DNA from: Lachnospiraceae bacterium
GTDB lineage: Bacteria; Bacillota; Clostridia; Lachnospirales; Lachnospiraceae
Assembly: GCA_900759665.1 (NCBI GenBank)
Contig: CAAEWE010000006.1
Span: 1 to 64,000 of the forward strand
Direction of reading: 5' to 3'
DNA: 64,000 bases
The notes beneath the pieces are model-generated. The model was not told the DNA's origin. It saw nothing but the letters and a program-made list of their open reading frames with translations, and searched no databases. Each line of letters starts with the position of its first letter. The stretch's first letter is position 1. Of the stretch, positions 43,937 through 53,084 are shown piece by piece. The translations under genes were made by a program, and so were the position numbers.

Positions 43937-44542
43937 ATGAAAAATGGAATCGAGATCAGATGGCATGGCCGTGGCGGTCAGGGAGCAAAGACAGCAGCAC
44001 TTCTGTTAGCTGACGTTGCATTCAAGACGGGACAGAATGTACAGGGATTCCCAGAGTACGGTCCGGAGCGGATGGGAGCCCCGATCACGGCATATAACCG
44101 TATCAGTTCAGATAAGATCCGTGTTCATTCCAATATATATCATCCGGATTATGTCGTAGTGGTAGATGAGACATTGCTGGCATCCGTAGATGTAACAGCA
44201 GGTCTGAAAAAAACCGGTGCGATCATTATCAATACGCCCAAGTCTAAAGAGGAAGTGATGGACGAGCTGGGAGACTATGAGGGCAGAGTTTATACCGTAG
44301 ATGCCAGAAAGATTTCTGTGGAGACACTGGGTAAAAACTTCCCGAATTCACCAATGCTTGCAGCAGCAGTTGCTGTCAGCAGTATTATGCCGAGAGAGAA
44401 GTTTATCCATGAGATGAAAGCCTCTTATCAGCATAAATTTGCCAAGAAGCCGGAGGTGATTGACGGCAATATGAAGGCTCTGGAGCGGGCATATGACGTG
44501 GTGGAGGAAGCTGTTGAGGAGTACAACCAGATGGCATCCTAA
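43937..44542 (+). CDS. porG: Pyruvate:ferredoxin oxidoreductase, gamma subunit
   Basis: A 201-residue subunit of the four-part 2-oxoacid oxidoreductase. IEIRWHGRGGQGAKTAALLLADVAF and QGFPEYGPERMGAPITAYNRIS are family signatures. The complex oxidises pyruvate with CoA to acetyl-CoA, CO2 and reduced ferredoxin, feeding both pta-ackA and hydrogen or butyrate formation. The start at 43937 matches the family N-terminus, though the ribosome site is weak; ATG 43913 has none. First gene of the operon. Confidence 0.93.
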   Translation: MKNGIEIRWHGRGGQGAKTAALLLADVAFKTGQNVQGFPEYGPERMGAPITAYNRISSDKIRVHSNIYHPDYVVVVDETLLASVDVTAGLKKTGAIIINTPKSKEEVMDELGDYEGRVYTVDARKISVETLGKNFPNSPMLAAAVAVSSIMPREKFIHEMKASYQHKFAKKPEVIDGNMKALERAYDVVEEAVEEYNQMAS

Positions 44543-44575
44543 TAGCAATTTACAGATATAGAAACGGAGAAAACA

Positions 44576-44890
44576 ATGAGAACAGATATTACCAGGATTA
44601 ACGAGAAATCGCCTCATACCGAACTCACAGAGGGATTGATGGTATTTGCCGGTGGAACATCCAAGCTGTTTCACACAGGGGAGTGGAGAACAAATACACC
44701 GGTTTTTCATGAGGATTTATGTAAACAATGTCTTTTATGTGCACCGGTCTGTCCGGACGGAAGCATTCCGGTAAAGGATGGCAAGCGTGGGGCATTTGAT
44801 TATGATCACTGTAAAGGCTGCGGAATCTGCGAGAGAGTATGCCCGTTTGGTGCGATCGAGATGAAGGAGGGAAATACGAATGGCAATTAA
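44576..44890 (+). CDS. porD: Pyruvate:ferredoxin oxidoreductase, delta (ferredoxin) subunit
   Basis: A 104-residue protein with two 4Fe-4S motifs: CKQCLLCAPVCP (about residues 49-60) and CKGCGICERVCP (about 82-93). It carries electrons from the TPP site to ferredoxin. Its end overlaps porA by 11 bases, and the porA ribosome site (GGAGGG) lies within it. Confidence 0.94.
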   Translation: MRTDITRINEKSPHTELTEGLMVFAGGTSKLFHTGEWRTNTPVFHEDLCKQCLLCAPVCPDGSIPVKDGKRGAFDYDHCKGCGICERVCPFGAIEMKEGNTNGN

Positions 44891-46058
44891 AGAGCGTATG
44901 TCAGGAAATGAGGCGGTGGCTTATGCCATTCGTCAGGTGAATCCGGATGTTATGCCGGCATTCCCGATCACACCATCGACAGAGATTCCGCAGATGGTAT
45001 CTACATATATTGCAAACGGAGAGATGGATACAGAGTTTATCCCGGTAGAGAGCGAACATTCTTCCATGAGTGCTGCGATAGGAGCAGAGGCAGCAGGTGC
45101 GAGAACTTTGACCGCTACTTCTTCCGCAGGACTGGCACTGATGTGGGAGGAGCTTTTACTTGCTGCATCCAACCGTATGCCGCTGGCATTAACGCTGGTA
45201 AACCGTACTCTTTCCGGTCCGATCAATATCAACTGTGACCATTCGGATGGAATGGGAGCCAGAGATACAGGGTGGATCCAGATCTATGCAGAGAACAATC
45301 AGGAAGCCTATGATAACTTTATTCAGGCATATCCGATCGCTGAGGATGCCAGAGTGCATCTGCCGATCATGATCTGTCAGGATGGCTTTATTACCAGCCA
45401 CGCCGTAGAGAATATTGAGCTTCTGGAGGACGAGCTGGTCAAGGATTTTGTTGGTGAATATGAGCCGGAGGAGTATCTTCTGAATCCAGGGAAGCCGATC
45501 GCAGTGGGACCATATTCCATTTCCAACTATGCTATGGAAGCCAAAAAGAATCAGGAGATCGCTTTGGAGAACTCCAAGGAGGTGATCCTGGAGGTGGCAG
45601 AGAAGTTTAAAAAGCTCTCCGGCAGAGGCTTTGGTCTTTTTGAGGAATACCGCACCGAGGATGCCGATTATATCATGCTTCTGATGGGATCCGCTGCAGG
45701 AACGGCAAAGCAGGCTGTGGATGAGATGAGAGAGCAGGGCAAAAAGGTCGGTGTATTAAAGCTTCGTGTGTTCCGTCCGTTCCCTGCAAAGGAGATTGCA
45801 GAAGCATTGAAGAACTGCAAGGCGGCAGCGATCCTGGACCGCTGTGAGAGCTACAACGGCAACGGAGGTCCGCTGGGAAGCGAAGTGACCGCCGGTCTGT
45901 TCCGTCATAAGGTAATGATCGAGGCAGTCAATTATATTTATGGTCTGGCAGGACGTGATTTTACCGTCAGCGATGCCGTTCATGTCTTTGAGGAGCTTGC
46001 GGATGCCGTAGAGAACGGTAAAGAGGTTGAGCAGTTCCAGTACATCCGTTTACGGTAA
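44880..46058 (+). CDS. porA: Pyruvate:ferredoxin oxidoreductase, alpha subunit
   Basis: A 392-residue pyrimidine-binding subunit. GNEAVAYAIRQVNPDVMPAFPITPSTEIPQ and the region around ESEHSSMSAAIGAEAAGAR are typical, as is the C-terminal SYNGNGGPLGSEV. The order G-D-A-B is the classic four-subunit arrangement. Substrate could be another 2-oxoacid; pyruvate is most likely given the close match to PorA-type motifs. Confidence 0.93.
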   Translation: MAIKERMSGNEAVAYAIRQVNPDVMPAFPITPSTEIPQMVSTYIANGEMDTEFIPVESEHSSMSAAIGAEAAGARTLTATSSAGLALMWEELLLAASNRMPLALTLVNRTLSGPININCDHSDGMGARDTGWIQIYAENNQEAYDNFIQAYPIAEDARVHLPIMICQDGFITSHAVENIELLEDELVKDFVGEYEPEEYLLNPGKPIAVGPYSISNYAMEAKKNQEIALENSKEVILEVAEKFKKLSGRGFGLFEEYRTEDADYIMLLMGSAAGTAKQAVDEMREQGKKVGVLKLRVFRPFPAKEIAEALKNCKAAAILDRCESYNGNGGPLGSEVTAGLFRHKVMIEAVNYIYGLAGRDFTVSDAVHVFEELADAVENGKEVEQFQYIRLR

Positions 46059-46087
46059 GAAGAGCCATCAGATTAAGGAGAGAAAAT

Positions 46088-47029
46088 ATGAGCGATTACA
46101 GTTTAAAAAATATAATGAATAAGCCGGAACGTCTGGCACCGGGACATCGTATGTGTGCCGGATGTGGTGCAACGATTGCCGTACGTGCCGTGCTCCGTGC
46201 CCTGCATGAGGATGATCATGCCGTGATCGGTAATGCCACGGGATGTCTGGAGGTTTCTTCCTTTATGTATCCGTATACCGCATGGGAGGACAGCTACATT
46301 CACAATGCCTTCGAGAATGCAGGAGCAACCTTAAGTGGTGTGGAGACGGCTTACAATGCCCTCAAAAAGAGAGGGAAGCTTCCGGAGAATGAGACTTTTA
46401 AGTTTATTACCTTTGGTGGTGACGGTGGTACCTACGATATTGGTTTTCAGTCCCTTTCCGGAGCAATGGAGCGAGGCCATGATATGGTTTATGTCTGTTA
46501 TGACAATGGTGCTTATATGAATACCGGTATCCAGCGTTCGTCTGCAACACCAATGTATGCGGATACCACAACAACACCGGTAGGAAAGCAGTCCGATGGT
46601 AAAATGCAGAACCGGAAGGATCTGGCAAGTATTATTGCAGATCATGATGTGGCATATGTGGGACAGACTACATTTACCTCTGATTTTAAGGATCTGCACA
46701 GCAAAGCCAATAAGGCAATCTACACCGAGGGACCTTGCTTCTTAAATATCATGACACCATGTCCGAGAGGCTGGAGATATGATACGCCGGATATTATGAA
46801 GATCTGTAAGCTGGCGATCGATACCTGCTACTGGCCGATGTTTGAGGTGGATCATGGAAAGTGGAAGCTGACCTACGAACCGAAAAAGAAGCTGCCGATC
46901 GAGGATTTCCTTCGTCCACAGGGAAGATTTAAGCACCTGTTTAAGAAAGGAAACGAGGATCTGATCGTACAGTTCCAGGAGGAAGTCGACAGACGCTGGG
47001 AAGATCTGTTATATAAATGTGCGAGATAG
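46088..47029 (+). CDS. porB: Pyruvate:ferredoxin oxidoreductase, beta (TPP-binding) subunit
   Basis: A 313-residue thiamine diphosphate subunit. GHRMCAGCGA holds the proximal Fe-S cysteines, GNATGCLEVSS follows, and GGDGGTYDIGFQSLSGAMERG begins the TPP/Mg motif that ends with NGAYMNTG. AGGAG precedes the ATG. A LysR gene begins 11 bases after its stop. Confidence 0.95.
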   Translation: MSDYSLKNIMNKPERLAPGHRMCAGCGATIAVRAVLRALHEDDHAVIGNATGCLEVSSFMYPYTAWEDSYIHNAFENAGATLSGVETAYNALKKRGKLPENETFKFITFGGDGGTYDIGFQSLSGAMERGHDMVYVCYDNGAYMNTGIQRSSATPMYADTTTTPVGKQSDGKMQNRKDLASIIADHDVAYVGQTTFTSDFKDLHSKANKAIYTEGPCFLNIMTPCPRGWRYDTPDIMKICKLAIDTCYWPMFEVDHGKWKLTYEPKKKLPIEDFLRPQGRFKHLFKKGNEDLIVQFQEEVDRRWEDLLYKCAR

Positions 47030-47040
47030 CGAGGTAAACA

Positions 47041-47919
47041 ATGACACTTCTGACATATCAGGTATTTAAGACGGTGGCAGAGCAGGGAAGCTTCCGTAAG
47101 GCGGCGGATATCCTTGGCCTGACACCGTCAGCGATCAGTCATGCTGTTTCTGCCATGGAGGGAGAACTTGGTTTTACGGTGTTGAATCGCAGCAAAAACG
47201 GTGTTACATTGACAAACTACGGAGAACATTTATTGCCGTATGTCAATGCCGTGTTAAACAGTGACGAGAGCCTGCAGCAGGCAGTGTCCGAGTTTAACGG
47301 GTTAAAGCGTGGAAAGGTCAAGCTTGGTTGCTTTTCTAGTGTGTGTACCAACCGGCTGCCGGATATCATGCGTTCTTTCCAGAAGAAATACCCAGACATT
47401 GAGATCGAGGTATTTCAGGGAACCTATGATGATGTGGTTTATTGGTTGAAAAACGGCGTGGTGGATCTGGGCTTTCTGTCCACCTCCAGTGCCAGGGATC
47501 TGCCGATTGAACCATTGTGGAGAGATCCTCTTCTTTGTATTGTTCCAAAAGGAATGAAAAGGGAGAAGAATACGGATTATATGGATATTGAGGAGATCAA
47601 AAATCATCAGTTTGTGACCCAGAGAGAATCCACCGATGCGGATATCCAGAATTTTCTTAAGGAAAATTCCATCAATATCCAGTCCAACTATCATGTGGTG
47701 GATGATCTGTCCACAGTCGCTATGGTGGCAAATGGATTTGGAATCTGTCTGATGCCTCAGATGGTGATGCGGGATATTCCTTATGAGGTGGACTGTTATC
47801 CGGTACAGCCTTACGCGGAGCGTGTGATCGGTCTGGCAACCCTTCATCCGGAGTTTATGGCACCGGCAGTACGTTCCATGTACAATCATATTTTAGAAAA
47901 TTACAAAGAAGACTTCTAA
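47041..47919 (+). CDS. LysR-family regulator in the por operon
   Basis: A 292-residue LysR protein: winged helix (residues 1-60; YQVFKTVAEQGSFRKAADIL and LTPSAISHAVSAME) and a periplasmic-binding-like effector domain (about 92-290, GKVKLGCFSSVCTNRLPDIM). It starts 11 bases after porB with GAGG at the right distance, so it is the fifth gene of the por operon and is a natural candidate to control it. The effector is unknown. A terminator follows. Confidence 0.92.
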   Translation: MTLLTYQVFKTVAEQGSFRKAADILGLTPSAISHAVSAMEGELGFTVLNRSKNGVTLTNYGEHLLPYVNAVLNSDESLQQAVSEFNGLKRGKVKLGCFSSVCTNRLPDIMRSFQKKYPDIEIEVFQGTYDDVVYWLKNGVVDLGFLSTSSARDLPIEPLWRDPLLCIVPKGMKREKNTDYMDIEEIKNHQFVTQRESTDADIQNFLKENSINIQSNYHVVDDLSTVAMVANGFGICLMPQMVMRDIPYEVDCYPVQPYAERVIGLATLHPEFMAPAVRSMYNHILENYKEDF

Positions 47920-47985
47920 TACAAAACACAAAAGTTAGATATATAATAAAATAATAGCTTTGCCAGGAAAAATTTTCCTTAATAT

Positions 47986-48025
47986 AAAACGGCAGATGTC
48001 CCTGTTTTCGGACACCTGCCGTTTT
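47986..48025. terminator. Bidirectional terminator between the por operon and the topoisomerase genes
   Basis: A 16-bp stem with one mismatch (47986-48001 with 48010-48025), followed by GTTTTC. Confidence 0.88.
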
Positions 48026-48041
48026 GTTTTCTCAAACAGCT

Positions 48042-50300
48042 TTATTTTACGAGGATCTGCGATTTCATTGGTTTGTCATTCCGCTTGCGCAGCTTGATCT
48101 TTTTTACATTGTATTTCTTGCCATCAAATATCTTGATGTCGGTGTCCGGCTGAACCAGTGCACCATGCAGTACTTCATCATTGTCGGCAAGGGAGATTCC
48201 CTTGAGACCGCGGCTTGTCTTTTTGAATTCATTGACCTCGGAGAGTGGGAAGCCCAGTGACATCCCCTTCTTCGTGATCATGATCACCTTGCGATCCCCA
48301 AAGATGGCATCCTCCGGCATCACCTGCTCCACGGCAACTAACAGATCGTCTGCATCCAGCTTGGAAGCATTGACCATATAACGGCTTGTCTCAAACTCGA
48401 TGCCGGATACCTGCTTTACATAGCCCTTTTTGGTGATAAAGAGGAGCTGTGAGTTGAAAAGTTCTTCAAAGGAGATCATCAAAAGACCATTCTCCTCGTT
48501 GTTCATCTTGCAGAGATTGTGAACGAGAGTTCCTTTATCCCTGGCTTTGCCCTTCGGAATATCCTTTGCCTTGATCTGGTACATGTTACCCTGATCCGTG
48601 AAGACACAGAGCTTGTCCGTATTTTTCATCATAACCGTATGAGGAATTTCCTGCAGGGTTTCCGGTGCCAGACGGCCATAGGCAGCACTGTCCATGGATT
48701 TTGCATATCCAAAGCGGTCGATCAATACATAGATATCTTCTTCCTTGACCTCCTCTACATAATTGGTCACCGTAAGATTGCAAAGCTCCGTACGTCTTGA
48801 CCTGCCAAACTGCTTTTTATATGTGGTCAATCGCTTTTTGATCACATTGTGAAGCTTTGTGATGCTACCGAGAACGTCCTCGTATTCGGCAATATTGGCA
48901 AGGAGTGTTTCGTTCTCCTGATGCAGCTTCATCAGTTCCAGACCAACGAGACGGCTCAGTGGCATAGCAAGGATCGCATCTGCCTGACGTTCCGTGAAGG
49001 TCAGGGTCTGTGCCTCGTATTCGGAGTCCGGATTGCGGAAGTTGATACCGTCGGTAATGCCGAGAGTCAGACACAGCTTTGCCTGCTTGACAGAATTACT
49101 GCCACGGAGTATCTCAATGATCAGATCGATCACATCTGTGGCAACGATCAGGCCGGTAACAATTTCCTGACGATCCTTAGCCTTGGCAAGGAGATGCTCA
49201 TACTCCTTTGTGTACAGCTCCTCCTGAAAGTGAACGAATTCGTCGATCACGCCCTTTAATGTGAATGTAAAAGGCTGTTTATCCTTGACGGCAAGGAAAT
49301 TGACACCGTAGGTATCCTCCAGAGCTGTCTTTTTGTAAAGTCCGTTGAGAAGGTTTTCCACATTACGGTCCTTTTTGACCTCCACTACCAGACGGATACC
49401 CTCCTTGGAAGACTCATCCCGCACATCGTAGATCTCATCAAATACCTTGTCCTTGGTAAGGGTCAGAAGGGATTCTAAGAGCTTTTGTTTATTGCCGGCT
49501 ACGGTGTAAGGAATCTCTGTGATCACGATGTTTTTGCGGCCGTAATCACTGTCCTCGATCTCGGTCTTTGCCCGGAGCTTTAATTTTCCTTCACCGGTTT
49601 CATAAATCGTGCGGATATCATCTGCATTCGTGATCATGGCACCGGTTGGAAAATCCGGTCCCTTAATATACTGCATCAATTCATAAGTTGAAATGTCAGG
49701 ATCATCCATATATGCGATCACGCCGTCAATCACCTCGGAAGGATTGTGCGGCGGGATATTGGTTGCCATACCAACGGCGATACCTGTGGTGCCGTTTAAT
49801 AAAAGGTTTGGAAGGGTTGCTGGCAGTACCAGCGGCTCCTTTTCGCTTTCATCGAAGTTTGGCCCAAAAGGAACAAGTCCCTTGTCCAGATTATCTAACA
49901 TTGTCATGGCACCGGAGGAAAGACGTGCCTCTGTGTATCGCATGGCCGCAGCACTGTCACCATCGATGGAACCAAAGTTTCCGTGGCCGTCCACCAGTGG
50001 GATCGACAGGGAATAATCCTCTGTCATATGTACCAGGGCATCGTAAATCGAGCTGTCACCGTGTGGATGGTATTTACCCATGGTGTCACCAACGATACGG
50101 GCACTTTTACGATGTGGCTTGTCCGGAGCCAGTCCCAGCTCCTTCATGGCATAGAGGATACGTCTCTGCACCGGCTTCAAGCCGTCCCGGATATCCGGCA
50201 GGGCACGGGCAATGATAACGCTCACGGCGTAGTCGCGGTAGGAATTACGCATTTCCTCAGAAAAATCTAATTGTATAATGGATGAATCCGTTGTTTTCAT
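48042..50300 (-). CDS. Type IIA topoisomerase subunit A (gyrase A/topoisomerase IV A family)
   Basis: A 752-residue DNA-cleaving subunit. The breakage-reunion domain has the catalytic Tyr in [11 protein letters not shown] and a quinolone region [13 protein letters not shown] with the sensitive-type Ser and Asp. The C-terminal beta-pinwheel lacks the GyrA box (Q-R-R-G-G-K-G); the matching place reads KGKARDKG. That box is needed for DNA wrapping and supercoiling, so this looks like the decatenating, topoisomerase IV-like member rather than the main gyrase, which is normally near dnaA. The start at 50300 has GAGG eight bases ahead. The B subunit gene lies just upstream. Confidence 0.9.
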   Translation of the reverse strand: MKTTDSSIIQLDFSEEMRNSYRDYAVSVIIARALPDIRDGLKPVQRRILYAMKELGLAPDKPHRKSARIVGDTMGKYHPHGDSSIYDALVHMTEDYSLSIPLVDGHGNFGSIDGDSAAAMRYTEARLSSGAMTMLDNLDKGLVPFGPNFDESEKEPLVLPATLPNLLLNGTTGIAVGMATNIPPHNPSEVIDGVIAYMDDPDISTYELMQYIKGPDFPTGAMITNADDIRTIYETGEGKLKLRAKTEIEDSDYGRKNIVITEIPYTVAGNKQKLLESLLTLTKDKVFDEIYDVRDESSKEGIRLVVEVKKDRNVENLLNGLYKKTALEDTYGVNFLAVKDKQPFTFTLKGVIDEFVHFQEELYTKEYEHLLAKAKDRQEIVTGLIVATDVIDLIIEILRGSNSVKQAKLCLTLGITDGINFRNPDSEYEAQTLTFTERQADAILAMPLSRLVGLELMKLHQENETLLANIAEYEDVLGSITKLHNVIKKRLTTYKKQFGRSRRTELCNLTVTNYVEEVKEEDIYVLIDRFGYAKSMDSAAYGRLAPETLQEIPHTVMMKNTDKLCVFTDQGNMYQIKAKDIPKGKARDKGTLVHNLCKMNNEENGLLMISFEELFNSQLLFITKKGYVKQVSGIEFETSRYMVNASKLDADDLLVAVEQVMPEDAIFGDRKVIMITKKGMSLGFPLSEVNEFKKTSRGLKGISLADNDEVLHGALVQPDTDIKIFDGKKYNVKKIKLRKRNDKPMKSQILVK

Positions 50301-50365
50301 AATCATAACCTCATTTTCAAATGAATCGAAACTTTATAAATAATATGTATTATTAAATGCATTGC

Positions 50366-52381
50366 TTAAATATCAAGATTGGCATATTTGGCCTCTGACA
50401 TAATAAACTCGCGTCTCGGTGGAACATTGCTGCTCATCAGCGTAGTTGTGACTTCGTCGGCATCTACGGTATCACTGATGGAAATCTGTGCCAGGATACG
50501 GCTCTCCGGATCCAGTGTGGTTTCCCAGAGCTGCTCAGCGTCCATTTCACCCAGTCCTTTGTATCGCTGGATGCCTGTGATCTTGTAGGATTTATTCTTG
50601 CGGAATTTCTCCAGCTCAAAATCATTAAATACATAACGGGACAATTTCTTTTTGCCCTTTTTCTTCTTGGAAGCAGGCTCCTCCGGCTCCTCTTCCGGAG
50701 AGATCAGTCCCAGAGCGATATCCTCCTCGCGCTGTCTGGCTGCCTGGCTCACGGTTTCATAGTCTACCTTATAAAGTGGCGGCAGACCACGGTAGATCTT
50801 GCCGGCGTAGATCAGCTCCGGCATAAACCGGTAGAAAAACGTCAGCAGGAGAGTGCTGATATGGGCTCCGTCCACGTCGGCATCGGTCAGGATGATGATC
50901 TTGTCATAGCGGAGCTTGCTGATATCAAAATCATCCCCGATTCCACAGCCGAAAGCTGCAATCATGGATTTGATCTCGTTATTTAACAGAATCTTTTCCA
51001 GAGTTGCCTTTTCTACGTTCAAAATCTTACCGCGAAGAGGAAGCACGGCCTGTGTCTTTCGGTTGCGGGCTGTTTTTACGGTACCGCCGGCGGAATCACC
51101 TTCGACGATATATACCTCGCATTCCTCCGGCTTGCGGGAGGTGCAGGAGGCAAGTTTGCTCTTGGTGTCCACATCATTGAGCTGTTTTAATACAGCCGTT
51201 CTTGCTTTATCGCTTGCCTTGCGGGCATTGTAGGACTTCATGGAATTTTCCAGAATTGCCCGCAGGATCTCGACATTTTTATCGAAATAACGCTGGACTT
51301 CTGTACTAAATACATCGTCTACTGCTGTTTTGGCATCGGTATTGCCAAGTTTTGTCTTGGTCTGACCCTCAAACTGCGGATCCGGGTGCTTGATGGAGAT
51401 AATGGCGACCAGACCGTTCCGGATATCCTTGCCGTCAAAATTCTCATCCTTGTCCTTCAGTATGCCAAGCTCTCTGGCGTACTGGTTCATGACACGGGTC
51501 AGTGCTGTCTTAAAGCCCGTTACAAGTGTACCGCCGTCCACGACATTGATGCGGTTGCAGTATGGATTGATCTGCTCTGAAAAGCTGTTGGTATACTGAA
51601 ACGCAACCTCGACCTCGATATCACCGCTGGTGCCTTCAATATAGATCGGAGTCGGATGAAGCGTGACCGCTTCCCGGTTAATGTAGCTGACAAAGCTCTG
51701 GATACCGAACTCTTCCTGGTATGTAATAGTTTCATCGTCATTCTCATTTTTGTAGATCAGCTTGAGATTCTTATTAAGGAAGGCAATCTCTTTTAATTTC
51801 TTTTTGATGACCTCCGGTTTGAAAGTAACTGTCTCAAAAATTTCGGCATCCGGATAGAAGGTTACTTTGGTTCCTGTATTGGATTTTGCACATTTTCCGA
51901 TGACCGGGAGCTGGCCATTTTCCAGCTTCGTTACCGGGTGCCCGCCGTTTTCATATTCGTCCCTGTAAACCTGTCCGTTTCGCCGCACCTCGACGATCAT
52001 GTGAGAGGAGAGGGCATTGACTACAGAAGAGCCAACGCCGTGAAGACCACCGGATACCTTATAAACCGTACTGTTGAACTTACCGCCGGCATGGAGAACG
52101 GTATAGACCACGCGGACCGTTGGAATCTTCTGGGTCGGATGGATATCCACCGGCACACCACGGCCGTTATCCTCGATGCAGACGCCTCCGTCCTTCTGAA
52201 GGGTGATATGGATCTCGCTGCAAAAGCCTGCCAGCTGCTCATCAATGGCATTGTCCAGAATCTCCCATATTAAATGATGAAGTCCACGGGAACCGGTGGA
52301 ACCAATATACATGCCGGGACGTTTCCGGACTGCCTCCAGTCCTTCCAATACTACAATTTCTTTTCCGGTATATTCACTCAT
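50366..52381 (-). CDS. Type IIA topoisomerase subunit B (gyrase B/topoisomerase IV B family)
   Basis: A 671-residue GHKL ATPase subunit. ATP-site motifs: EILDNAIDEQL, EDNGRGVPVDI, GGLHGVGSSVVNALS. The TOPRIM part has EGDSAGGT, PLRGKILNVEKA and the Mg-binding DADVDG. A Lys-rich insert (about residues 570-590, SKKKKGKKK) separates parts of the TOPRIM/tail region and is not general in the family. AGGGAG precedes the ATG. Operon with the A subunit, 65 bases apart. Confidence 0.92.
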   Translation of the reverse strand: MSEYTGKEIVVLEGLEAVRKRPGMYIGSTGSRGLHHLIWEILDNAIDEQLAGFCSEIHITLQKDGGVCIEDNGRGVPVDIHPTQKIPTVRVVYTVLHAGGKFNSTVYKVSGGLHGVGSSVVNALSSHMIVEVRRNGQVYRDEYENGGHPVTKLENGQLPVIGKCAKSNTGTKVTFYPDAEIFETVTFKPEVIKKKLKEIAFLNKNLKLIYKNENDDETITYQEEFGIQSFVSYINREAVTLHPTPIYIEGTSGDIEVEVAFQYTNSFSEQINPYCNRINVVDGGTLVTGFKTALTRVMNQYARELGILKDKDENFDGKDIRNGLVAIISIKHPDPQFEGQTKTKLGNTDAKTAVDDVFSTEVQRYFDKNVEILRAILENSMKSYNARKASDKARTAVLKQLNDVDTKSKLASCTSRKPEECEVYIVEGDSAGGTVKTARNRKTQAVLPLRGKILNVEKATLEKILLNNEIKSMIAAFGCGIGDDFDISKLRYDKIIILTDADVDGAHISTLLLTFFYRFMPELIYAGKIYRGLPPLYKVDYETVSQAARQREEDIALGLISPEEEPEEPASKKKKGKKKLSRYVFNDFELEKFRKNKSYKITGIQRYKGLGEMDAEQLWETTLDPESRILAQISISDTVDADEVTTTLMSSNVPPRREFIMSEAKYANLDI

Positions 52382-52426
52382 ACTGCTCTCCCTTTCTGAT
52401 TTCGTGCAAACATATATTCGTCATCC

Positions 52427-52455
52427 ACCATACCATAAATAATAAAGAAATGCAA
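52427..52455 (-). promoter_or_regulatory. Candidate promoter of the topoisomerase operon
   Basis: On the minus strand TTGCAT (52455-52450), 17 bases, TATGGT (52432-52427), about 45 bases before the start codon. Confidence 0.5.
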
Positions 52456-52540
52456 ATAACCACCCTTGAAACTATCCTTTGTTTTTGGTATCCTATCAAA
52501 GATGAGTCACTCAAGCTTTTCAACTGAGAATATGTTTGGC

Positions 52541-53008
52541 GTCGATAATATTTCTTATGTCCCAGGAAAGGAATTGGGATTTTTGCATCAAAAATCCGGA
52601 TTACCGTGAGACTATGGCTGAAAAATTGACGCAGATCAGTAGGATTTGTGAAAAGTCTTTGCTTTGCGATGTTTCGATAAATACGTGTCTGGACGACCAA
52701 GCCTCTGAGGTGGGCTCAGTTATTTCAGCGGGCACGCTTTCGCTACGTCGCACTACGCAGTGGTGCATAACATCACAAAGTACGTGATGTAAGCACCAGC
52801 GAGTGCGAAAGTGCCCTTTGAAACATCTGAATCCCACCTTGAGGCGAGTACGGTAAGACACGTTTATCAAATATCGAAACAGCAAAGCAATTAGACTTTT
52901 CCAAATCCGTAAGTGACAAGACAATTTTTCAGCTATAGCCCACGGATATTCAGAGATTACAGGCAAAAATCTATTTCAAGATCATTGGACATAAGAAATA
53001 TTATCGAC
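52541..53008. mobile_element. 468-bp near-palindromic element with perfect 22-bp terminal inverted repeats
   Basis: The first 22 bases (52541-52562, starting GTCGATAATATT) are the exact reverse complement of the last 22 (52987-53008). The arms remain complementary in blocks all the way in: for example GCTGAAAAATTG, GAAAAGTCT, TTGCTTTGC, TGTTTCGAT, CGTGTCT, AGGTGGG, GGGCAC and TTTCGC each recur inverted, and the centre is a hairpin ACATCAC/GTGATGT with a seven-base loop (52777-52783). No frame inside has a ribosome site or family features. Best guess: a non-autonomous transposon-like element (MITE) or a very long hairpin RNA. I see no clear target duplication at its ends. Confidence 0.6.
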
Positions 53009-53084
53009 AGATTCTGTCATTTCAAGGGAAAGCCGGAGTAAATAAACTTTGAAAACAATATCAATAAGGAAGGAAGTTTTACGG

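Noticed and set aside
52601..52966. 121-codon minus-strand frame inside the long palindrome
   Set aside because: It crosses both arms of the inverted repeat, has no ribosome site and no family features; it is best explained as chance in a structured non-coding element.
53009..53084. Lysine riboswitch upstream of lysA
   Set aside because: None of the conserved lysine-box elements is visible, either in this short stretch or in the palindrome before it.
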